From assembly GCA_018398805.1 (NCBI GenBank), contig JAGFBZ010000342.1, positions 1,324,001-1,388,000 of the forward strand: a stretch of 64,000 nucleotides of DNA, written 5' to 3'. The translations under genes were made by a program, and so were the position numbers. Positions within the stretch are counted from its first letter, which is position 1, and every line of letters starts with the position of its first letter. This document shows, one piece after another, positions 48,944-60,900 of this stretch. The stretch comes from Hirundichthys speculiger. Taxonomy: Eukaryota > Chordata > Actinopteri > Beloniformes > Exocoetidae. The notes under the pieces were generated by a model. It was not told the origin of the DNA. It did not search any database and saw only the letters and a list, made by a program, of their open reading frames with translations.

Positions 48944-51900
48944 GAGAGATAGAGAGAGATAGAGATAGAGAGATATATATAGAGAGAGAGATAGAGATAG
49001 AGAGATAGATAAAGAGAGACAGAGAGAGAGAGAGAGATGGAGAGAGATAGAGATGGATAGAGAGATATTTATAGAGAGAGAGATAGAGAGAGAGATATGG
49101 ATAGTGATAGAGAGAGAGATAGATAGAGATAGAGAGATAGATATATAGATATTGATAGAGAGATAGGGATAGAGAGAGATGGACAGAGATAGAGAGAGAT
49201 ATATATAGAGAGAGATAGAAAGATATAGAGATATGGATAGAGATAGAGAGCGATAGAGATAGAGATATATATATATATAGAGAGAGAGAGATAGAGAGAT
49301 AGAGACAGAGAGATAGACACAGAAATAGAGAGAGACAAACAGACAGACAGAGTGTTTGTTTCTTCACAAATACTTTCACAGACAATTTGGAAGTGTTTCA
49401 CAATAATTTTAACGGCCATCGAAATCGGTCGAGCAACAGCAATAAAAGAAAAATTATCCCGTCCACAATGGTTTCCACTAACCCACGGAGAGCCATTACA
49501 TCTGCATCCGTAAAGGTGTGAGGACGGGGCATGAAATTAAGCCCAGTAACGGCTTACTTCCCTAAACTCAGTGGTCAGACACAAGCACAGCTGTAAAATG
49601 AGACCAGACATAAAACTCTCTGACGCACGGAGAAAAAAGAAGGGGGGGGATAAATATTTGGTTCAGTAAACACAAATTTCAGAGCCTTTCTGGCTCGTCT
49701 CAAAAGGGTTTTATCTGCAAATTTATCATAACTCTGCACTGCAACCGTAGCGACGACGCTTAAGGCTGAGCCCGAGAGCGTCACGGACACGCTCGCAGAC
49801 AGAAATAACTAACGAATTTACGCCAGGACAGCCCTTTACGACGCCGGATGCAGCAACGTATGTGCAACGCCAGCCTTTGAAGGAGATTATGCTCTTACAG
49901 TTCCTGGAGGAAGCGCTCCTGCTGATCAACATGATTATATGTATCGTTTAGGATAAACTGCTCCACGCCGTCGATGAAGCTGCACTTCAACGGATATAAA
50001 TTTCAGTCATGCACTCAATGACCATCTGCCTAGTTGAAGATTACATGATCATTTTTGTTTTTTTGTTTAAAATGTTACCGTGGTTAAAAATGTTACTGTG
50101 GTGGCTCAATGAGCCGACGCTCTGCAGTCAGACGCTGGTAAATCTGGGTGTTTGGACAAGAATCCAGCTCAAAGCTCCACTATCAAATATGCATGAGGTG
50201 CAATAACAGCAATACACAACGGCGCTAATCACACACACGTGTGCGCCGATACAACATACACGGGCTTTCACATCTGGGCTCGTCTCCCGAGCTCCCCGCA
50301 ACATACGACAGCGTAATGAAGCACAAAACACATACTGTTGAAGCATCTGGCGTCGCACAGGCTGACTGACGGAGAGAACAGAGGACGGCGCTGAGGAGAG
50401 GAAAATGAAAAATAATGAATGGGAGAAAAAAATAAAAAAAAGATGAGAAAAGTGTGAAACTAAATCGGGAGGAGAATGAAAAAAAGGGGAGGGGGTTTCC
50501 AAAAAAAGAGGACAACTGGGGAGAGAGAGTGTACTGCAACGAACAGGAGAAACAAAATGGAGAGCACGTAGAGCTGAGAGGATTTATGGTTTCAGGTTTC
50601 AAATCTCACACGTTTGGAAACTGGAAATATTCAAGAGAACAAAGACAGCTAATAAAATTGATCAGTTCTTCCTTCAGGAGGAGCGAGCGACGCAGGAAAC
50701 TGCCGACTGGGTCGCCTGATGCGAGTTGAAGAATAAAAGGAAGTGGGTGCCACGGACAGCCCGTCGTCATGTACGAGCCCCCGGTGCTGCTGTAAACGTC
50801 TGTACGCATGTATGCGTGTGTTTTTGCAGTCTTGAAGGGATTCTAAGAAAAGACGAGGAATGTGGTCGGTGGGAGGAGGAGAAAAATCAATCTCCCTCAC
50901 TCTCTGCAGTGCTGCAACCGCTGGGTGTGTGTTTGCATGCGCACCCCCCCCCCCCTCAACTGCAGGGGCGCCACCAAGTGGTCAGAATTAATCCCAGTCA
51001 TTTAGGGATGAAGAATAGCTCATGGAGGGAACGAGGAGTCAACAGATGTGCGTGTAAATACTCAAACATCAGAGACGCTGTTGACCACATGTGAAAACAT
51101 TCAGTCACTTCTTCGCTCAGACATCCACTCGTTCAGTCCTCCGCACACACAGACGAGCAGATGGGTTTGTTTGTACCTCTCCCTCGATCCTCGGGGGCCG
51201 AATGCTGGACAGATGGATGGTCTTGTATTCTCCAGAATTGAGCTTAACCAACATGGCGTCGGCGTTGACCACCTGCATCACCTACAGGGACAGAGAGAGA
51301 CAAAGATGACGGACGTGTCGCAACAAAGAGGAAAACTTTATCGAGTGAACGTGATGCATCAATAAGAAAAACAGGAAGAAATTAAGTTTGGGGTCAAATA
51401 ACAAAAAGTGAACAGTCTTTGAAGAAATGACATTTCCCTGCAGAGCGGAGAAGTGTCACTGGCGCTACATTTCACAGAGTGAGTGAGTGACCAGATGGAC
51501 TAAAAGAGAAATGGGAAGTGAAAGGACAGGTAAAGGATAAATGGAGAGGAAGAGATCTATTCAGAGGCAGAAAGAGACTGTGTGCCGTCATGTGAAGGAT
51601 GGACAGAGCGAGGCGAGAAAAGAGAGATCCTCGAGTGACTGAGTGAGAAAAGGGAGTTGAGGCGTCCCGGCAGACCGGCGTGGTTTGGAGGACAGGACGA
51701 GGACATCTCGCTCTCTGAGGGACTAGTGGTAGAGGGAGGCAGCGTTTCAGAAAAAGCTTTAAAAATAAAAAATACACCGTTGGAACAGTCCTCTTTATAA
51801 AGCGAGCTGACAGCGTCTGCATATACATTTTCCTTTTCTTTGCACCAAAGGGAACCACGGTTGACGGCTAAGAATTAGGTTTGGATGTTCAAAGCTACAA

Positions 51901-54900
51901 TTCACAGGAGGAGTGGAGTTTTTGGAAGACAAAAAAACAAAAACAAAACTGAGATGTGGAACTATACCTATTCCACACTGTAAATTTCAAAAGACACGTT
52001 CACCTTTAATGAGCTGATTTGAGCCGGCGCTCTCTCGTTTAATGAGACAGAATGGGGGTATAATCTGACCGAGATGGAAAAGGCGTCCAAATCCTGAGCC
52101 TTTAAGTAGGACACTTGCAAGAGACTAAGAAATCAATCGCCCAACACATGTTGCCACCCACGAGTGCGTTAAATGGCCTCGCTCATCGTTACTAACTGGG
52201 GTTCGTATGTAGGTTGGGAGGTCCTCGAAGAGAGAGATGCGGGTCTCAACTGCAATGTGGGTGTTTGCAGCTGCAGTAGTCGGGGGAAAAATTAAATAAG
52301 AGAGAAAAAACAAGCTGAAAGCATCAGAGTGTTTATTCCAGACAGGTCAAGGTTTGTTGGGAGATTCATTATGCCGTGAAAACAAAATCAGTTTGCCATT
52401 GTGTCACCAGAGAATGGAAACTGGACCGACCCACATGCTAAACAGGCTGCCCACAACAGCGGCCAAAACACATCATACGCTAATCACTGAGCTGAGTGGG
52501 GGGAGGAGGGGGGAAATGAGGGAGCAGCGGGGTCAAAAAGTGTGCATGAGTACGTGCACAAGGGGAGTATGAAGCCATAGAGACAAACACCAGCCAGGAT
52601 GACCTCATACTGTAACAAGGTCATTCTGGTTAATAAAGTGCAAGAGAGAGAAAAAACAACAACTCTGAATCCACTAGCTAATTCTGAAAAAGGAGAGAAG
52701 ACGCTAGAGGAACAAAGATGGCGCGGGCCAGAGAGACAGAGTGTAATCTCACAGCAAATATCACAGGAACAGAGACAGAAGAGAAGATGGAGAATAGAGC
52801 AAAAAGTCGCTGGAAAGTAACTGCTATGACAGGTTGAGTGAGGAGGCAAAAAGAGAAAAAAGAGAAAAAGCCTGGCAACATGACTCACTAGTCTAATCTG
52901 ATAATAGAGAGGTGGGGATCTACTGCCACCCTCTGGCCACAGACAGCATGACACCTGCACTAGTAGTCCATCACTGTGTGAGGAGGATACTGCACTGCAA
53001 ATTATTTGGTCCTTACCAAGAAAATAAAAACTTACATTTAGAAGCATTAGATATTATGTTCTTGTTTTAATAATTTTTTAATTATTTCTTATTTTAAGTC
53101 TTCAATTTATCTGTATAATCTTATATCAAGTAAAACTTTACTTTTTTGTCTCAAACGGGCAGGGAATCCTAAAATGAGACAATTAACACTTAAAATAAGA
53201 TGTAGTACGTTTTTCCTCCTCCTCATCTCCTCATCAAAATAAGATTTTAAGATTCAATAACAAACTATACCTTTCTTAAATCTAGAAACAAGTGTTCCTA
53301 CAATCTCAATTTAAGAAATCTAACCAAGTGAAATTATCTTGCTGCATAGACAGATTTTTTCACTTGTTTTTGAGAACCTTTTTCCTTAGTTGTAGTGTTT
53401 TTATCTTGTTTGAAGACCTTTTTTTTGCAGTGTGGTTACTGTCAGGAACTCTCAGTGAAGCTGGTTTTAACAGGCTGAGCCAGTTGTTAGCCAGTCACTC
53501 GTTTAAGTTAAACCTCTTCTGGGTGCATGATCTGCAGAGCAATTTACACGGCTTCACAAAAACTCCAAGTGCTCCCGAAGGCCCGGTAAACACTTCAGCA
53601 TCTCCCCTGGATTCTGATGAACGAAGAAAAAAAAAAGCACCTGGTGACTTTGTCCTGCTTTAGGTTCAGAACAGGTGCCTGAAAAATCCAGGGAGTCGAC
53701 TGATTTCTGTTCCAGTAAACAGAGAAAGTAGAACAAACTGCACTTCCTCATTACCCTCCCCAAAAAAACTGACTCATCTCTACAAGAAGCTTCCTAATTT
53801 TGAACCTTGTCAGTATGACATATTTAAAAAGAGGTGCTGCCTCTATATATTACGTTAAAATGCTCCTGTGGACAGTTACAGCAATGACATTTAAGAGCAC
53901 TAAAATTTTAAAGCATAAAGCTACTCTGAGCCAAAGTTAGAGTTCACTCCCTAAAAATTACTTTTTTATATCATTTCAAGAGCCGGTGGATGGCTGAGGA
54001 AAACGGGGGTACTACTGGGACATGACCTATATCTACTTCTTTAAGCCCAGGGAGGGAAAAAAAAAAAAAAGTTTATATAGAAAAAGGAGGAAGATATGTC
54101 AGCTGGATTTACTTGTGGGAACTGAACCTGCTGTGCTGTGCCGTTTATTGCTCACTCAGGTAATAAGTAAAAAGTGAAGTGGATGAGGGCAGAGGAGGGA
54201 TATATGAGGAAGGGATTGATGGACAGATATGGCCTTGCGAGCATCGGTGCACTGGAGCGTCGGGTGTGTACTAACTCCACAGAGGCGGGCCTGAGTGACC
54301 TTAAAGCTGTCCGATGTGTACTTTGCTTTTAAAACAGATGGACCGGCAGCGCAGTCGGCATGATGTTTTCCAAGACGACTGCCAGCCACTTACAAAGTAA
54401 GGCAGTCAAAGGCTTCCCATCCCGCTGAGAACTGGGGAAACTATCATGAACGTGTTCTGGAGACGAGAAATATAAATGCGTATCACACACCAAGGTGAAA
54501 ATACAGCAAAGTCAACGCCAGCCTGAGGGCTGTCCCGGGAACTGCAGATGGCTTTCAAATCCCTCAATCTGACTAATGGAGTAAGCGCCTGCAAGTCTCA
54601 AAAGTCTCAACTGAGAACCTCAGCAGAGTAACAGCACTGAATGAAGAACTCTGCACAACAACACGACGACCTTTACACACCTGAGGCATCGGACAACGCC
54701 GAACAAGGAATCACACCTTCATTTACCCACCTGGAACGGCACATTACTGGAGGATAAAAGGGTCTAAAGAATAAAAGGGATGCTCTTCATCAAGAAAGCA
54801 AACTAGATGGTAGGGTAATGAAACGAGAATACAGTAATCCCTCGCCAATTCACGCTTTAAATTCCACAGTTTTAGTTATTCGCAGATTTTTCAGAAATAT

Positions 54901-57900
54901 ATAACAATGAAAAAAATCAAGAAAAAAATTCCTGAAACATCACAGGATGTTGTGCGCGTTCTCTCACAGCGAAGAAATGTTGTGAGCCAGCCTGGCCGCT
55001 TTAAGAAGGTGGCCTTGTGGGTAATGATGTGGCCTTATGGGTAATGTAGTGTGTGTGTCGTGGGACAGCAGAAGAAAACGGGGTTAGATGAAAAGTGTAG
55101 TGAGCATCAACAGCAGCCCAGCGTGTATAGATTTACATTCTCTGTTAACCGACAGGAGCCCAACAATACAACCTGTGTGATGTTACAAGTTCCTGCAGTG
55201 CCACAACAAAGTTCCCGTTCCATGCAGAGAAAACCGGACTGTTTCTTTTGTTGTTGTTAGCGTGTTAGCCGCTAATTACGAGCCAAAAATAGCACAATAC
55301 CAGCAGTTTGTTTACTACGGTTCAGAGACCAGAGGCTGTGAAGGAAACAGAAAGACCACAGTTGAGCTGTGTTGTTTTGCTGCAGTGCCTCGCTACTTTT
55401 TTTGCGGCTTTTAAATATATTTTAAACACATTATTAAGGCTCGGGGGGCTCCAGCTCCTGTTCCCGGATTTTGATTTTCGCAGAGGGGCGCCGGTCCCCA
55501 TTAACCGCGAAAAATAAGGGATCGCTCTATTCCCACTGGGGCTGGAGGCTGAATGAGACTAAAAGAGAAAAGCATCAAACAACAATGCTCTGTGGCTAAA
55601 TTGGGGGAGAACAAACACAGACGGGAGACAAACTTCAAAATGATTATGAAACTTTTTAAATCTAATTTATTTGAGCAAAGTGAGGACTGGGATTCAACTC
55701 GAAACATTAATCACAGCAGGGAATGGAAGCTTGATTTAAGACTAGTTGAAACCTTAAAAATGTCATCTCATTGTGACAATAACACACTGTTTTACCTAAA
55801 TGCATCAAGCAGTCAGTCTTGGTTTGCACTAATCTGTGCTGACAACTCCGAGGAGCTGCAAACCTCCGTACCTGAACAATAACATCGATGCAAACCTCTC
55901 TAATTTTTTGGCTTTTCAATGTTGCAGATGTCGGGCACTTGGCGCAAAATGATCTTTTATTACATGATGGTTGCCTTTAAGCCTTATTTTCACCTTCACT
56001 GATGGGAGTTTTATTTATCCATTTTTATTCAGTGGAGAATGCAAATGTGAAATTAGACATTTCAGCATTTTTACAAGTCTCAAAGTGCTGCCATGAGCCA
56101 GACCTGCCACAGAAGACATCATGGGGAGAAAATGAGGGAAACAAATGTAAGGGGTTCACATTTTGCAACAAAATTCAAATTGGTCATCGGTCATTGCCTT
56201 TTCTTTCACTGGAAGCAGGATTATCCACATACAAGACATCGTAGCTCAGGGCCAGTGTCTCTGAAAGCAAATTATATACAGACAAAACTTCCCGTGGAGC
56301 AGCTCATAAATGCCACTTTAAGCCTCACCTTGGCTACAAATTGTCTGTCCTTCTGGTCCAAGTTGGCCGTCGGTGCCACGTAGTCTTTCCAGATGCGGAT
56401 CTTGCGCTCTTTAGCAGATCTGGAACAAAAGCAACTCCAGTCAGATATTAGGACAAAATAATAGATTATCAGCAGACTTAAAAATGACTGTCGAGAGGAA
56501 CAGCTGGTAAAACAGCAATAAGGAAAGAGTAGATGGCCTTGCTATTAAAAAACCCTTTTGATGGGTAAATAAAGTTTTTATACCCATCTACTAGAGCTGA
56601 GCAATTTTATCAATTCTGCGATATATATCGATATTTTGTTTTCTCAGAGAGTATTGATTTGATTGATTCCAAAACCCCCGTGTCCCACCTTTAAAAGCAA
56701 CAATTTGCACTGTTAAAATAAATGAAACTATTGTTCTCAACAAAACTTTTATTCATTTTGTCCAGCATTTGCAAGCTGCCTGTCAGCCATATAATGTGTA
56801 ATTGATGCTTTCAGTTCAATTAATTCAAACAAAGTCATTGGAACACTCACAAGATGTCACCAAAATCACTTTGTCCCTTTAAAATCTTTTGGAAAATGAT
56901 GCAAATGTATTGCAAGACGAATGTCGATATATATCGCATCACGAGCCAAATATCGTGCATCGTATCGCATCGTGAGATTAGTGTATCACTAACCATCTAC
57001 GGTTAGTGAAAAGGCTAATGAATAAAGCTACTAGGAGCTGTAGACCACCAAGTCCTGTGTCCCGAGAGGTAAAACGCTCAGTTTCTGTTGTAAGAGTCTG
57101 GAAGCTTTGAAGATAATCTTAATCTCTGAATTCCGCATCAGAAAACACCATCTTAACAGCTGTCGACAGGAAAGTCTCGTAGTACAACTTCAGAGATGTC
57201 AAGTCATCTCTAAATGTTCCTGGCATTAAGAGATGTTGAACAACCGGACGGGAACATTATAATGAAACCCAGACATCCCAGTCAGCTGAGCCAACACTTC
57301 TGTCGTTCCTCTACATCTACACATCTGGGTTACATTTACCAACGATCCAAGTCCACATTAACACGTTTTGATTTTAAAACATATTCATTCTGGAAAACTT
57401 AGATTGTTGATCCGCTGCAGAGCCTTTTTGAGCGGATGCAGATCAGCGAAATCGTAACTTGTGGAAACGATGTCACAGCTGCTCCTCTGGGTCATAGAAA
57501 GATCGTTCTGAGCTCTTCGTACCGTTCGGCGGCTCTGAGCTTCTCAGCTCCTTGGGTGTAGACGGCCATGGACCAGTCCACGCAGCGGGCGAAGCCTTCC
57601 TTCAACAGGAGCTCTGTGATGTTACCGTTCTGCAGCGAACACGCAGGATCAGTCAGGAGTACAATTAAAACTAAAGATTTTTTCTGGATTGTCACCACAG
57701 AGTGTGTGGATATCTGAGCTTTACCGGGTGAAGGATGGTGCCCAGTATGATCTGGTTGGGGCAGCTTTCCAGGATGATCTGAACATCTCGCTGCAGGAGA
57801 CGGGATTCAGTGAAGAACTTGGCCTCTGCTGCGAACGGCTCGGGCGTTTCTGTACCATCGGCTTCCCTCCTGAAAACAGGACACTGCAGACACCAATGTG

Positions 57901-60900
57901 TTATTTTAACCCCGTACATCCACACTAAAAATAAATGTTGGAGATGAACAGGATTAGTTATAGTGAGGGGCCCGTAGGCAGAGCTGTGCTGGGTCAAAGA
58001 AACTGAAGGGGACTTGACTGGTTACCTTAACGCCAGACAGCATGACGGTGACCAGGTAGTAGTCGGGGAGCAGCAGGGCACGAACAACGCTGCCGTCACG
58101 TACGTGCTCGATGATGGCTGGGGGGGGGGACAGAGGCATGTGAGGGAGGCGGAAGGTTTGAGAGGGCAGCCATAGGTACAGATGTAGATCTGATTTTTCA
58201 CCTATTTCACTATATTCAGAGCAGGAATGAGGGACTTTTCCAGATCCTTTTACCAGTTCTTTTTTTTTTTTTTTTGCATACAGTTCCCTCCAAAAGCACC
58301 GGAACGATAAGGCCAATTTCTTTGTTTTCATTGTGCACAAAAGACATTTGGGTTTAAGATCAAGAGATGAAGATGAGACAAGAGTTAATTCCTGGCATTT
58401 CCATTTCAATGTGTTAACAACTTAGGGTATTTTAAAATTTAATTCTGACCATAAAGGGCTTACTGGAATAATCTACTTATCTCTCAATTCTCACAATGTA
58501 AAACCTCTAAGGCGTTTAAAAGGCCAGTGGGAAGAAGAATTAGGCACAGAATTTACTGAGGATATATGGGACTCCATATTAGACAAGATACACTCATCTT
58601 CAATTTGCTTGAGACATGGGGCCATGCAGTTCAAGATTGTCCATAGGTTGGTCCAAATCAAGATTGGCAAAAATAACACCAAATATTGATCTTAAATGTT
58701 ATTGCTGTGGAACAGCGACAGCTACTTTATCACATATGTTGTGGTTTTGTCCAAAGTTAACAGATTTTTGGCAAACAATATTTAAATTCTTTTCTGACCT
58801 GCTAGGAATATCCATAGAACCTCTTGCCACGATAGCAATATTTGGTGTTGTACTGCAAGATTTCTGTCCCACTCGACATAGCAAAAACATGATAGCCTTT
58901 GCTATGCTACTCGCTAGGAGACTCATATTGCTCAAATGGAAAGACAGATCTCCTCCAACTTTTAATCAATGGGTCAGAGAACTTTTACACCATTCGACTT
59001 TATGCCACAAGAGATTGTGCCCTTAACTTCTATTCTATATGGCAACCAGTTCTAGATCAGCTTGAAAAGATGGATGCCTCTGACATTCTTATAACCCTTC
59101 TCTTCCTTTCATTTTTTTTTCCTTTTTAAATCAGGTATCGCATCTATTATTGAACATGTGATGTAATGTAGGCTTCTGGTGGTGCAGTGGGGTGGGTTGT
59201 TCGGGGGTGGGATTGTGTTGAAATATGTTAAAGTGTATCTTATACAACTTAAAAAATTAATAAAAATACTTTGAACAAAAAGAAAAAAAAAAAAAAACAA
59301 CTTTAGGGCATATCGCTTGTATTAGACCACAGCACTTTAAGTTGAACAAACGTAAAGGAACATTTTATCTTGCTTGAAATAAGCGCCTGGAGCCTGCGAC
59401 CCATCAACATCTCCATGATGCCGCTTCAGGCTTCAACGCAGCTTCTTTCAGTTCTTGTTTGTTTCGGGGGGGGGGTGGGGGGATGTTCCTCCCTTCAGTT
59501 TCCTCTTCAGGACATCTGGTTGAGGTCAGATGGTCTAAAATTCCCCCAGAAGAAGTCCTTTGTTTTGTTTGCAGTGATCTTTGGCTCATTGTCCTGAGTG
59601 ATAAACCTCCTGATTAGTCTGAATGCATTCGCTCGTAAATAGACAGAAAAAAATGTATATGTAAACTTCTGAATTCATTCTGCTGCTACCATCGTCGATA
59701 GAGCTGAGCGATTTTATCAATTCTGTGATATATATCGATATTTTATCGAGTATTGATTTTTCAGCTACGGGTATCGATATTCTAAGCTTCTTTCAAAACC
59801 CCCGTGTCCCACCTTTAAAAGCTTTCAAGCAACAATTTGCACGGTTTAAATAAATGAAACAATTTTTCTCAACACATCTTTCATTCATTTTGTCCAGCAT
59901 TTGCAAGCTGCCTGTCAGCCATATAATGTGTAATTGATGCTTTCAGTTCAATTAATTCAAACAAAGTTATTGGAACACTCACAAGATGTCACCAAAATCA
60001 CTTTGTCCCTTTAAAATCTTTCAGAAAATGATGTAAATGTATTGTAAGACGAATATCGATATATATCGTATCGTGAGCCGAATATCGTGTATCGTATCGC
60101 ATCGCAAGATTAGCGTATCGCTACAGCCCTAATCGTCGATTACATCACTGAATATTAATGAGCCTGATCGAGATTGCTGCACATGCACGCCCAAGCCATG
60201 ACACTTCCTCCACCGTGCTTCACTGGTGTGCTTCAGATCATTATCAGTTCCTTTCTTTTCTACACTTTTTCCCATCATGTTGGTTCAGATTCATCTTGGT
60301 CTCAATCAGTCCATCAGATTGTGTTCCACAAGTCTCTTCTTCTTCTTTACAAACTCCAATCAGGCCTCCTGGTTCTTCCAGCTGATGAGCGGGTTGCATC
60401 TTAATGTGTGGCCTCTGTATTTCTGCTCTCTGGCTCTTCTTCCAACAGTGGACTGGTGTTTACAGTTCTTCAGTCTTCAGCTTCTGTCGTTTTCCTTCGC
60501 CGACCTGCTCGACTTCCGTTGCTCGGTGCACCAGCAAGTTTCTCTCTTTTTTCCAAATGTTTGTCCAAGCGTTTGCCCGGTGTTTCTGATAGATTTTCCA
60601 TCTTTCTCTCCCATCCACAGCTCTCTGGTCTTCATGTTGGTTTACCGCCTTCAACAACAAATGGAGTCTTTGTAGGTTTGAGCCAAAGCTAAAAAACTTA
60701 AAACCAGCCATGCAGAGGTATTGAACATTTACACCTGTCTCACATGACAGTTCTGAATTCTGAACTCGTCTTTTGATCTTGAAGCCAAATGCATTCGTGA
60801 ACAACAAAAACAAAGAAATTGGCCTCGTCATTATGGCCTTTTTGGAGGGGACTGTCTAAAATATCAAAAAAACATTCCAGGAACTTTTTCAGGAAACCGC

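Larger units (their letters stand above)
40285..51176 (-). other. snd1 intron between exons vii and vi (10.9 kb)
   Basis: It contains hAT-I, a solo hAT-C end, hAT-D copy 2, hAT-A copy 4 with a LINE tail, hAT-F copy 3, an A/G homopolymer tract and a long GA/GATA tract. A (CCTTG)n run lies at about 43050-43069. I see nothing recognisable in 41720-42610, 42690-43930, 44840-45750, 47310-48590 or 49350-51170. Confidence 0.85.
51282..56328 (-). other. snd1 intron between exons vi and v (5.0 kb)
   Basis: It contains a MITE at 52993-53432 and pogo-like copy 5. The rest (51290-52985, 53440-54825, 55535-56320) shows no gene or element I recognise. Confidence 0.85.
58281..60854 (-). mobile_element. decayed Tc1-like transposon, invaded twice
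   Basis: The left end CAGTTCCCTCCAAAAGCACC and right end TTTTTGGAGGGGACTG are inverted. TA precedes the left end, and the right flank has decayed to TC. Without its two insertions it is about 1.25 kb, the usual size of a fish Tc1-like element. Minus strand 60160-60670 is a transposase remnant, with the DNA-binding region recognisable as [19 protein letters not shown] and RSAKENDRS in broken frames. Catalytic residues cannot be followed. L1 sequence (58431-59297) and hAT-B (59699-60131) lie inside it. Confidence 0.8.

Noticed and set aside
48441..49385. 314-codon minus-strand open frame rich in Ser, Leu, Tyr and Ile
   Set aside because: It is the translation of the GA/GATA microsatellite. No real protein motif is present.
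52484..53047. 187-codon minus-strand open frame
   Set aside because: It has low-complexity Phe/Leu/Ser content from purine-rich DNA and runs into a MITE. No motif is present.
60226..60675. 149-codon plus-strand open frame with many Phe and Ser
   Set aside because: It is antisense to the decayed Tc1-like transposase on the minus strand.
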